From Haladaptatus pallidirubidus (lineage in GTDB: Archaea > Halobacteriota > Halobacteria > Halobacteriales > Haladaptataceae): a stretch of DNA of 64,000 bases. The DNA lies in NCBI RefSeq assembly GCF_020700235.1, contig NZ_CP085307.1:372001-436000 (forward strand), given 5' to 3'. This document shows positions 52,734 through 59,970 of this stretch, piece after piece (position 1 is the stretch's first letter; each line of letters begins with the position of its first letter). The translations under genes and the position numbers were made by a program. Under the pieces are notes generated by a model that did not search any database, was not told the DNA's origin, and saw only the letters and a list, made by a program, of their open reading frames with translations.

Positions 52734-53125
52734 CACTGATTCTCCACGTAGTCCATAAGAACGTCAATGCTCACTTGCCCAGTACTTGCGAGGAAATACC
52801 CCGGTTGCCAGAACGAATCCTTGAGCGATTGTTTGACTTCGGGGTATTCGCTACGGATTTTCCGTGACGTGACGCCTTTCATCGAATTTATGAACTTCGT
52901 CATATCGGTGGTTGGCTTCGCAGTGAACAAGATGTGGATGTGGTCGCTTCCACCGTTCACGTTCTGGATTTCAACGCCAAAGTCGCCTGCGAGGTCATTC
53001 ACTACCTCTCCAATACGTTCGCTGATTTCATCAGAGAGTACGTCTGCGCGATACTTTGTAACGGTCACAAAGTGATATTGGAGCGCATAGACGGTGTGCG
53101 ACCCGGTTTGCAGGTTGTACTTCAT
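52733..53125 (-). CDS. tnpA: TnpA Y1 transposase of IS605 element
   Basis: A 130-aa HUH-type single-strand transposase that cuts and rejoins the element ends. The HUH motif is H62-I-H64 in DHIHILF, and the catalytic tyrosine is Y126 in LMDYVENQ. The segment YFLASTGQVSIDVLMDYVE is typical of haloarchaeal members. Size is slightly below the 140-150 aa of bacterial relatives but complete at both ends. It overlaps tnpB in a TGATG arrangement, with tnpA first. The 100 nt before its start contain the left-end hairpin. With both key motifs intact, the element may still be mobile. Confidence 0.93.
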   Translation of the reverse strand: MKYNLQTGSHTVYALQYHFVTVTKYRADVLSDEISERIGEVVNDLAGDFGVEIQNVNGGSDHIHILFTAKPTTDMTKFINSMKGVTSRKIRSEYPEVKQSLKDSFWQPGYFLASTGQVSIDVLMDYVENQ

Positions 53126-53230
53126 TTGGCCTCACCGATATCTACTCGGCCAAATATATTAAAGCTTACTCCGTGGGGTATTCGGTATGCTGTAGTCGTG
53201 GTTTGTGGAATGGAGCTTACGCGATTCACG

Positions 53231-53248
53231 CCCGCCGTAAACGGCGGG
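53231..53248. repeat. IS605 tnpA-side subterminal hairpin
   Basis: CCCGCCGTAAACGGCGGG folds into a 7-bp stem with a TAAA loop. The same CCGNCGTAAACGGCGG core occurs at the other end of the element, as expected for TnpA recognition hairpins. Confidence 0.7.
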
Positions 53249-53417
53249 ATTCTCTCGCTGATTAAAGATAGGGTCATAGACGAGCGATGAACAAGAATGA
53301 CGTATTGATACCCAAACGCGGCCGCGATACCACCCTAATAGTAGGTCAGTGCTGAAGTGGTGTCCAAGAGTATTGACGCCACAGTGGTGAATCGTTCACA
53401 ATTGGTAAGGGAAAACA

Positions 53418-53522
53418 CGAACGGGGGTGGAATCGAACCACCGGGGCCACTAAGTGGCCGCCATCGGTGCATGCGAGAACCTCCGCATGACGATGGTGCT
53501 TTTACCAACAAGCTACCCGTTC
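53418..53522 (-). tRNA. tRNA-like gene with long variable arm, CAU triplet and possible 19-nt intron
   Basis: On the minus strand GAACGGG (53522-53516) pairs perfectly with CCCGTTC (53425-53419) as acceptor stem, followed by G73. The linker TA fits positions 8-9. GCTT/AAGC closes a D loop GTTGGTAA containing GG. The T arm GGTGG-TTCGATT-CCACC (53442-53426) is canonical. The anticodon stem CCATC/GATGG encloses G-T-CAT-G, then 19 extra nt (53485-53467), then C. CATG in the anticodon region can pair with CATG in the extra segment, like a relaxed splice motif after position 37. The variable arm of 18 nt has a 6-bp stem GGCCAC-TTA-GTGGCC, as in type II tRNAs (Ser, Leu). A CAU anticodon with a type II arm is anomalous. 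Alternatives are a decayed tRNA-Ser or a viral tRNA. No CCA is encoded. Confidence 0.55.
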
Positions 53523-54426
53523 CTCGCTTCCGGAAACCCCCTCCAGAGAGCGGTACGGTCGTGCCGGGAAACGACACGACCAGGTAAACGACTTGGCGTG
53601 AGATACGGTTCGTTGGGCAGAAGCGCCGCGGTTAGGGTCGATGGGAATCGGCACCCCTGCGACGCTTGCAAATTATCCAATGAGCTATTCGAATATTGTT
53701 ATGCGCCCCGTTATGTTAGAGTATTTGAATATTACGCAACGGAAGTTCGACAGCGTGTTCGATGGACCGTGGCTTGGTACAGGTGACAGTGCTCCACCTT
53801 GGAATCATCTTGCGATCTTGGCGGGGAATAGACACCTGGCGAACGCTTGGGTTCTCGTGGCTCTCGGTGGTGACTTCGACCATTTTACACGCCCGAGGAA
53901 ACCGTTTTTGTCACCATGTCCTATGTGAGATACAGTATTATCGTTTTGAACTTGCAGAATTACACATAGGAGTCGGGTTTAAAGAGAAGGCTAAGATACT
54001 ATGTGCTATGACCGAGAGTAAGCGTGATGATCGGGGGTGATTTGCGGAAAAAGCAAGTGGCGATGATATTCTCGCAGTAATACGAGAGTCTGAATTTCCG
54101 GCCAATACCGCTCGCTGGGTCGTAGACTCCTTCAAGTTAAAGCGCCGACCGGTTAAACAACAAGAAGAGGGGAGCTGACAACGGCCCAGCAAACCGCTGA
54201 CGAGATTACGGTAGAGCTACAGCCATGAGAGAATGCCAACAATAAATGTTGAAAATATACCATGTTCGGCAAACAATCGTTACCTCTGCAGCAATTCAAA
54301 ACGCTACGAGGGAAAATCTCATAGAGCTCCCTACCCGAGCTAAGCTGTTCATTCGCTAGTTTAAGCTCTCACTTGCCAATTAGTAATGGGATTAGAACAA
54401 AAATGTCCGTTTCCCCATATGTGAGT
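53523..54426. other. Non-coding stretch with gene fragments between tRNA-like gene and tbsP
   Basis: A 7-bp hairpin GGTCGTG/CACGACC lies at 53557-53581. At about 53930-54177 two plus-strand pieces in one frame, separated by a single TGA, read ILCAMTESKRDDRG and then ILAVIRESEFPANTARWVVD and FKLKRRPVKQQEEGS before a stop. They are directly followed by TAQQTADEITVELQP and another stop. They look like the 3' end of one gene and the start of another that lost their remainders. I cannot name the families. The right end contains the tbsP promoter region. Confidence 0.45.
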
Positions 54427-55233
54427 ATGTCCTCAGAAGCTAGCGTCCTTGATCAGGAATTCGCCGAGATGACCCGCTCACTCTTCGAAGATGCAGACAC
54501 AATCCTTGTGGTGAACCCTGCATCGGATGTATTTCGAACAGTGATTCTGACGGCAACCGAGTTTGACGATGAACTCCCTGACCTCCAGGTACTTGCGACC
54601 CCCGATTTGTTGAAAGCAGCTGTCGAAGATTTCATCCTGGCGAGTCAAATCGCAGATTTGATCGATCAAGGAACTCTTTCACTTCGGACGACGACTGATA
54701 TTGCACGGAGTTCACTTCTCATCAGTGACGAGCAAGTTGTCTCAGTAGTAACATTAGATGATGAATTGACCGGACTCCATTCCACGGATGAGGCGTTCGT
54801 CGAGAACGTGCGAACTACATTTATGGACGAGTGGGAAACGGGTGACGAATTCACTGTACGAATGCCACCGCTATCGCGTGTACAAGAAACACTCAGCGAT
54901 GAATTTGGGGATGATGTCAAAGACGACTTTATGATGATGCTCGAATCGGTTGAGACGGTACCAGGTGAAGACGATGACCTTGATGTAGTAACAATCGCGT
55001 TGTTGGTCGCGGCGAACAACAATGAGTTGCTCTATGACATCAGTAAATGGGGCGAGGACACGGGAGTCGCAAGCAAAGCAACATTTTCCCGGACAAAAAC
55101 ACGACTCGAGGATCGTGACCTGATCGACACAGAGAAAGTCCCAATTGATGTTGGACGTCCTCGACTCCGGTTGGTTTTAATGGCCGATAATCTCGAGGAT
55201 GTCGATAGTCTTGCCGACCAAGTGACTGCGTGA
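54427..55233 (+). CDS. tbsP: Transcriptional regulator TbsP (DUF5821 family)
   Basis: A 268-aa haloarchaeal regulator. The N-terminal half (DADTILVVNPASDVFRTVIL, then VLATPDLLKAAVEDFILASQIADL) is the DUF5821-type sensor domain. The C-terminal half has a winged helix: VTIALLVAANNNELLYDISK, WGEDTGVASKATFSRTKTRL and DTEKVPIDVGRPRLRL, which is the most conserved block in TbsP proteins. TbsP is known in Haloferax as a regulator of glycolysis/gluconeogenesis genes alongside TrmB. The ATG at 54427 gives the usual length; ATG 54403 and TTG 54373 are in-frame alternatives. It is immediately followed, with no gap, by a solitary IS605-like end. A gluconate-type permease lies 1 kb downstream and may be a target. 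Confidence 0.88.
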   Translation: MSSEASVLDQEFAEMTRSLFEDADTILVVNPASDVFRTVILTATEFDDELPDLQVLATPDLLKAAVEDFILASQIADLIDQGTLSLRTTTDIARSSLLISDEQVVSVVTLDDELTGLHSTDEAFVENVRTTFMDEWETGDEFTVRMPPLSRVQETLSDEFGDDVKDDFMMMLESVETVPGEDDDLDVVTIALLVAANNNELLYDISKWGEDTGVASKATFSRTKTRLEDRDLIDTEKVPIDVGRPRLRLVLMADNLEDVDSLADQVTA

Positions 55234-55290
55234 AATCCTCCCCGTCGTAAACAGCAGGGCTTCCCTTTCAAGGGGATTCCAGCAGTAGTA
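55234..55290. mobile_element. Solitary IS605-type right end (omega RNA-like) abutting tbsP
   Basis: From the tbsP stop codon onward the plus strand reads ATCCTCCCCGTCGTAAACAG, then CAGGGCTTCCCTTTCAAGGG, then GATTCCAG. It matches the tnpB-side end of the complete element (51440-51490), including the CGTCGTAAAC core, GGGCTTCCC and TTCAAG(A/G)GGA. No tnpA or tnpB sequence accompanies it. On the minus strand it has the form of the 3' scaffold of an omega RNA. It could be a deletion remnant or a captured terminator/RNA gene. Confidence 0.65.
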
Positions 55291-55622
55291 CCTGTCTACG
55301 ATTGGTGTGATTCGAAATGACAAATATCCGCTGAGTAATAAGTATTGATAACATAGGACCAAGTTAGTCAGCATTCAAAATTCGACTGTTTCTGCTATTT
55401 CAGTTACTCCTGTGGGGAGCCATTCTCCTACTCACATGGATGGTCGCAAGTATCGTGATGTGAGTCGACTCAGCGTTCTCCTCATCCTGGCAGACGTCCA
55501 CTAGAAAATATCTACGAGTGAATTTTGCTTCGCTCTGCAATCAATCAACCTAACATCTGTATTGCAGAGAACGTTGATCAATCTCGAAACTGTACGAAGC
55601 GTGAAAGTAGGCTATTTACGCG
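55291..55622. other. Intergenic region, possible tiny membrane peptide frame
   Basis: At 55374-55463 a plus-strand frame of 29 codons reads like one transmembrane helix (LFLLFQLLLWGAILLLTWMV) but begins with TTC right after a stop, so a start codon is missing. Otherwise nothing is recognised. Confidence 0.3.
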
Positions 55623-56069
55623 TTAATCAGTAACCACGGTAACGGGCCCATCAAAATCAAGGATAACCCTCTGGGTTGCATCGCCAAATAGGGCTTTTCC
55701 GGTTGGTGAGCGCTGGCGGCCTGCAAGAAAGATGTGGTCACAATCGTACTCCTCTGCAGCGTCGAGGATTTTTGTAGCCTTATTCCCAAGATATCCTCTC
55801 ACTTCATATTCGACGTCACGATCTGTGAGGAGTTCACTACCCATATCACTTGCAAATTGCTCCGCTCCCTCCTGAGCATCGTCAGCGGTATAGTTTGCAG
55901 AGCTACTCATGAGCGATTCCATAGCTTCACGACGAGCACTATACTCCTTCCCAGTGGTTACATGTGTGAGGAGTAGAGTAGCGTCTAGAGATTCTGCAAT
56001 AATACCTGCTTCAGTTACAAGCTCCTTTGCCGCGTCCGTTGGTTCAATCACGGCGAGTGCATGTTCCAT
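55623..56069 (-). CDS. Universal stress protein (UspA family)
   Basis: A 148-aa single-domain UspA protein of the nucleotide-binding alpha/beta type. It starts MEHALAVIEPTDAAKELV, corresponding to beta-1 and helix-1. The C-terminal ATP-binding signature GRQRSPTGKALFGDATQRVI follows the pattern G-2x-G-9x-G, although the first glycine spacing is slightly altered. Such proteins bind ATP and support stress survival or regulate neighbouring transporters. It is divergent from the GntP permease, and in haloarchaea Usp genes are often paired with transporters, so a regulatory link is plausible. A TTTTATTATT element about 25 nt before the ATG fits a leaderless promoter. Confidence 0.88.
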   Translation of the reverse strand: MEHALAVIEPTDAAKELVTEAGIIAESLDATLLLTHVTTGKEYSARREAMESLMSSSANYTADDAQEGAEQFASDMGSELLTDRDVEYEVRGYLGNKATKILDAAEEYDCDHIFLAGRQRSPTGKALFGDATQRVILDFDGPVTVVTD

Positions 56070-56202
56070 ATATCATTGGTATCATCGGGAATAATAAAAT
56101 TAGTGTATGTTCCATATATAACAGTTTAAACTACATTAAAGTACAGTATATATGGCTAATTTTGGATGTATTTACTGAATTCCCTCAGTAAAAGGAAAAG
56201 GT

Positions 56203-56216
56203 TTTCAATATACAAT
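56203..56216 (+). promoter_or_regulatory. TATA element of the gntP-like gene
   Basis: TTTCAATATACAAT lies about 28 nt before the ATG at 56238, consistent with a leaderless transcript. Confidence 0.45.
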
Positions 56217-56237
56217 AAGGATCACGCCGTGTAACAC

Positions 56238-57632
56238 ATGGCAATTGAATTTGCACACAGTCCACTCCTGACGTTCGCCGTCGGACTGATCTTAGTCATC
56301 CTCCTATTGGTTGTCTGGGATCTCCCGGCGTTTATCGGGTTAGCAATCGCTGCGTTCGGAGTCGGGCTCCTCAATGCAGTATTTGTTGCGGACTTCACTT
56401 TTGGTGACGCTGCAACAAAGACAGCCACTGCATTTGGAGATGGAATGGCGGGAATCGGTATTCCGATTCTGATGGCCGCTGTTATCGGAAAGTCGATGCT
56501 GGAAAGTGGATCTGCTCAGCGCATTGTCCGTACATTCCAATCAGCAGTTGGCAAAGACAATTCTGACATTGCACTATGGAGTAGTAGTACTGTTCTTGCA
56601 ATTCCGGTGTTCTTCGACAGTGTGTTTTACCTTCTGGCGCCACTTGCGCGCTCGATGCGTGCTCGGAGAGGGAAGAACTACGCGTTGTATCTCGTCGTTG
56701 TTGGTGCTGGTGCTGCGACAGCCCACGTCTTCATTCCACCAACACCTGGACCGTTAGCCGTCGCGAGCGAGATTGGTGTCAACCTTGGAATGACCATGCT
56801 CGTCGGCGTTATGGTGGCGCTTCCGGCGGCTATCATGGGTGGTCTTGTCTACGGGCGCTGGATCAATAGCCGAATCACTATCCCGCTGCGCGATGCGATG
56901 GGGACAACGACGAGTGAACTCGAAGAACGTGCGAATCGCGATACGAAGATGCTTCCGGGAGTGCTTGAATCAGCTGCTCCGATCATTCTCGCGATCGTGC
57001 TGGTCAGTTCATACACTGTTGTTGACACCTTCCAATCAACGGCTCCAGCACTTTCGAGTTTGCAGCCGGTAGTCGCATTCATCGGAGACAAAAATGTTGC
57101 ATTGACCATTGCAGCAATCGCAGCTGCGCTTACCTACCTCCGATGGTCCGACCTCTCGCGTTCACTCTGGGAGGAAGAGCTCACCGAAGCGCTGAAAAGT
57201 GGTGGAAACATTGCCGCAATTACTGCGATGGGTGGGGCGTTCGGCGCCTTGCTCGCTGCCTCCGGAATCGGTTCTTACATCGCGAGCAGTCTCGAGGGAA
57301 TTGGGATTGGCTTGTTGATGACAGCTTGGCTCATCGCCGCTATTGTCCGCATTGCACAGGGGTCGGCGACAGCTGCCATGCTTACCACGGCAGGAATTAT
57401 GGCTCCACTGACGGGACAGCTCACTGTCCACCCAGCATATCTAGTGATGGCGATCGGTGCTGGTGGAAACATTTGTTCCTGGTACAACGATTCTGGGTTT
57501 TGGTTAGTCAAAGAAATTGGAGGACTTACACAAGCGGAAACGTTGAAGACGTGGACTGCACTCACAACGGTCATTTCCGTGACTGGTATCATTGCTGTGC
57601 TCGTCTTTTCGAGTGTTCTCCCGCTGGCCTGA
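56238..57632 (+). CDS. GntP family permease (gluconate/organic acid:H+ symporter)
   Basis: A 464-aa membrane protein with about 12-13 hydrophobic helices. Family motifs include the early GLAIAAFGVGLL, AIPVFFDSVFYLLAPLARSM, the helix-loop HVFIPPTPGPLAVASEIG, GSATAAMLTTAGIMAPL, GGNICSWYNDSGFWLVKEIG and TQAETLKTWTALT. All are hallmarks of GntP-type symporters for gluconate, D-glycerate or related hydroxy acids. Length and topology are normal. Divergent from a UspA gene and about 1 kb from tbsP, a sugar-metabolism regulator, which is compatible with a sugar-acid substrate. No catabolic enzyme for gluconate is adjacent, so the actual substrate remains open. Confidence 0.9.
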   Translation: MAIEFAHSPLLTFAVGLILVILLLVVWDLPAFIGLAIAAFGVGLLNAVFVADFTFGDAATKTATAFGDGMAGIGIPILMAAVIGKSMLESGSAQRIVRTFQSAVGKDNSDIALWSSSTVLAIPVFFDSVFYLLAPLARSMRARRGKNYALYLVVVGAGAATAHVFIPPTPGPLAVASEIGVNLGMTMLVGVMVALPAAIMGGLVYGRWINSRITIPLRDAMGTTTSELEERANRDTKMLPGVLESAAPIILAIVLVSSYTVVDTFQSTAPALSSLQPVVAFIGDKNVALTIAAIAAALTYLRWSDLSRSLWEEELTEALKSGGNIAAITAMGGAFGALLAASGIGSYIASSLEGIGIGLLMTAWLIAAIVRIAQGSATAAMLTTAGIMAPLTGQLTVHPAYLVMAIGAGGNICSWYNDSGFWLVKEIGGLTQAETLKTWTALTTVISVTGIIAVLVFSSVLPLA

Positions 57633-57649
57633 GCGGTATTCTTTTACAT

Positions 57650-57990
57650 CCATGTAATAGACGAGATTACGATCTCGCTCACCAGGGATGGCTACGACTC
57701 GCAGGGCTGGGAACAATGCAGCGAAACCGTTCGCCACGAATTGATTAACGCATGGCAGTCCCACGAGTTCGGCGATGCGAACTACGGCGAGCGCTCCAGC
57801 GTTGAACCGACACCCTCGACACAACGCGGCACTGCGAGCGGTTCAAATCGACGAACTGGTGGCTCGTCTGCGAAGATTGTAGTAGTCGAATTCTACGCTA
57901 TCAGTGCTCGAAGACAGTCTGTAACCTCGAACAACACAACTCTGGCGAGCGCAATGGCCACTTCGCGTCGAGAATAGGAACTAGCGATGT
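57650..57990 (+). pseudogene. Frameshifted SprT-like protein with altered zinc motif
   Basis: The first frame reads EITISLTRDGYDSQGWEQCS, ETVRHELINAWQSHEFGDAN and YGERSS. The second continues TDTLDTTRHCERFKSTNWWL, VCEDCSSRILRYQCSKTV. This is the SprT-like domain as found in haloarchaea: the HExxH helix followed by a C-terminal zinc ribbon (VCEDC). The active-site motif is HELIN instead of HExxH, so the second zinc ligand is lost. One frameshift near 57790-57840 separates the pieces and the N terminus is incomplete. It sits directly before the PPOX gene. Likely a dead gene. Confidence 0.75.
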
Positions 57991-58087
57991 GTTTCCCAGA
58001 GAAAAGCGTCTAAACCAGTTGTTGCAGGAAGGTACCACATCATTACACCGACAGCACTCTCTTGTTGCCCGCAGCCGTAAATTTCGT

Positions 58088-58519
58088 ATGTTCGACAAGG
58101 AACAGCGCGACTATATCACCCACGCACGGATTGGGCGATTGGCAACGGCCGACAGCGACGGCCGACCACATTCAGTACCTGTTTGTTTTGCCCTGCTGGA
58201 CGAGACAATTGTCACACCTATTGATGAGAAGCCAAAGAAGCGCTCGGCAGTAACACTGCAACGCAGCCGAGATATCAATGAAAACCCCCGCGTGAATCTT
58301 CTCATCGATCATTATACCGAAGATTGGTCGAAACTCGGTTGGGTTCAAATCCGTGGTACTGCGACCCACCTTCTCCCGAGCGAATCAGACCATGCTCCGG
58401 CGGTTACCTCATTACGGCAGAAGTATGCGCAGTATGCGACTCATGCGTTAGAAGAGCGCCCAATCATCCGTATAACGCCTGGCAGTGTCCTCACGTGGGG
58501 GAACCTCACCACCCTATGA
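58088..58519 (+). CDS. PPOX-class F420-dependent oxidoreductase
   Basis: A 143-aa split-barrel flavin/F420-binding protein. It begins MFDKEQRDYITHARIGRLAT, with the typical RLATADSDGRPHSVPVCFAL strand pair. KPKKRSAVTLQRSRDINENP provides the phosphate-binding basic residues. VNLLIDHYTEDWSKLGWVQI and IIRITPGSVLTWG close the barrel. This matches the TIGR03668-type F420-dependent branch common in haloarchaea. The ATG at 58088 was chosen because the domain starts there; an in-frame upstream start at 57989 would run into the SprT relic. The role is a redox conversion of an unknown substrate using coenzyme F420. Confidence 0.85.
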   Translation: MFDKEQRDYITHARIGRLATADSDGRPHSVPVCFALLDETIVTPIDEKPKKRSAVTLQRSRDINENPRVNLLIDHYTEDWSKLGWVQIRGTATHLLPSESDHAPAVTSLRQKYAQYATHALEERPIIRITPGSVLTWGNLTTL

Positions 58520-58733
58520 TGGGCTACAAACCCACTTCAGAAGCGACCAAACAGTGAAGGATCCGAATTCTATCGAGAATCACTAATAGTAATCAGTCGA
58601 AATGCAAAGGGATGACCGAAGTGCCACATAATGCCGATTCTATTTCTTTTGTTGCTTTACGCAGTCTACACAGACCAGTAGCCGTCGACGAAAGGGTGCA
58701 ATACGATCAACGCGCGAGACCATAACCCAACCA

Positions 58734-59882
58734 ATGAATGAGAAAATCATCGAACTCACGAGCGATCTGATTAGACAAGAGAGCGAGAATCCCCCGGGCA
58801 ACGAGCACGGTGTCGGCGATTATCTAAAAACACGTCTACAATCGTCTCCAGTACCATTCGATATTGAGTTCTACGAGGTCGCCCCCAGGCGACCAAACGT
58901 CGTCGCTCGTGTGGGAAATCCCACAAACGGTTCCGTTCTCTTGGCCGGACATACCGACGTCGTTCCAGCACATGCGGCCGACTGGAGCGCTAATCCATAT
59001 GAGCCCATAGTCCGTGATGGGCGTCTCGTCGGCCGCGGCGCCGCTGATATGAAAGGAGCGCTCGCAGCGAAGATACTCGCAACCGAAGCGTACTACGAAA
59101 CGACTGACGATCCGGGTCAAGTGATAATCGCGTTTGTCGTTGACGAAGAAACAAACGGAGCGGGAATGCAAACACTCGTTAATCGAGGTATCGATGCTGA
59201 TGCTGCCATCATCGGCGAACCAACGAACCTTCAGATCTGTACTGCGCAAAAAGGGGTTGCTCGCTACAACCTAACGGTGCGTGGCGAAAGCGGTCACTCC
59301 GGTCGTCCAGACGATGCGATTAACGCTATTACAGGTCTGAACCATGTGTTAGATCGTATTGAGACGTTAGATGATCGCCTTCGTGGAGAAGAGCATCATC
59401 CATCATTGGCTCCAGAGACTATAACGGTCACCGAAATTGAGGGCGGTATCGCTCCGAATGTAGTTCCAGACATGGCGACTGCGACGGTTGACTGGCGATT
59501 CCATCCCGGAAAGACTGATCCGAACCGCTTCGACCACCGCCTCCAGGAACTTCTCGATGGAGTTATTTTCGATAACAAGCCAGTGTCTGTCCAGGTTGAT
59601 CGCACTGTCTTTGCCCGTGCGGCCGAAATCTCTCCAGATCATCCGCTCGTCGATGCGCTGCGCCGCGCAGCGCAAACAGACGGTGTCTCTGCTGACGCAG
59701 TTGGATTTAACGCGGCGACCGATGCCCGTTTTCTCATCCACGACGCGGGAATACCAACTGTCTTATTCGGACCCGGCAGCATCGAACACGACGCCCATAC
59801 TGTCGATGAGTCGGTTCAGATCGCGGATCTCACAGCGACTGCCGAAACATACCGGGGAGCACTCACTCAGCTCCTTTCCTGA
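58734..59882 (+). CDS. M20 family deacylase/peptidase (ArgE/DapE type)
   Basis: A 382-aa dizinc hydrolase. Zinc ligands H73 and D75 are in LLAGHTDVVPA, D105 in GRGAADMKGAL, the general base pair EE at 138-139 in VVDEETNGAG, a further Glu in IIGEPTNLQ, and the C-terminal His in GPGSIEHDAHTVDE. The dimerisation (lid) domain lies at about 175-285, with GESGHSGRPDDAINAI. The family removes acyl groups from N-acyl amino acids (acetyl-ornithine, succinyl-diaminopimelate) or splits dipeptides. It opens a module that continues with an aminotransferase and an enolase-superfamily epimerase on the other strand, so N-acyl or N-succinyl amino acids are reasonable substrates. Confidence 0.9.
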   Translation: MNEKIIELTSDLIRQESENPPGNEHGVGDYLKTRLQSSPVPFDIEFYEVAPRRPNVVARVGNPTNGSVLLAGHTDVVPAHAADWSANPYEPIVRDGRLVGRGAADMKGALAAKILATEAYYETTDDPGQVIIAFVVDEETNGAGMQTLVNRGIDADAAIIGEPTNLQICTAQKGVARYNLTVRGESGHSGRPDDAINAITGLNHVLDRIETLDDRLRGEEHHPSLAPETITVTEIEGGIAPNVVPDMATATVDWRFHPGKTDPNRFDHRLQELLDGVIFDNKPVSVQVDRTVFARAAEISPDHPLVDALRRAAQTDGVSADAVGFNAATDARFLIHDAGIPTVLFGPGSIEHDAHTVDESVQIADLTATAETYRGALTQLLS

Positions 59883-59970
59883 CCATCTGTTCGAACCCAC
59901 TTTGATAACGAGATGATTGTTTCTCTCCTCAATTCGATCACGATTAACAACTGGTCAAATTCGTTCACCA

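Larger units (their letters stand above)
51440..53260 (-). mobile_element. IS200/IS605 family insertion sequence with tnpA and tnpB
   Basis: An apparently complete element of about 1.8 kb. The tnpB-side end carries the hairpin CCGTCG-TAAA-CGGCGG (51446-51461) followed by a CCCCTTCAAGAGG-type second hairpin. The tnpA-side end carries CCCGCCG-TAAA-CGGCGGG (53231-53248). IS605 elements transpose as single strands through subterminal hairpins and lack terminal inverted repeats, as seen here. The exact boundaries are estimates. The tnpB-side end overlaps where a guide-bearing omega RNA would be transcribed with tnpB. Confidence 0.75.

Noticed and set aside
53638..53700. Possible second tRNA on the minus strand (TAGCTCATTGGATAATTTGC and GCCGATTCCC)
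   Set aside because: The D-arm-like and T-loop-like pieces cannot be closed into a cloverleaf; the T stem and acceptor do not pair.
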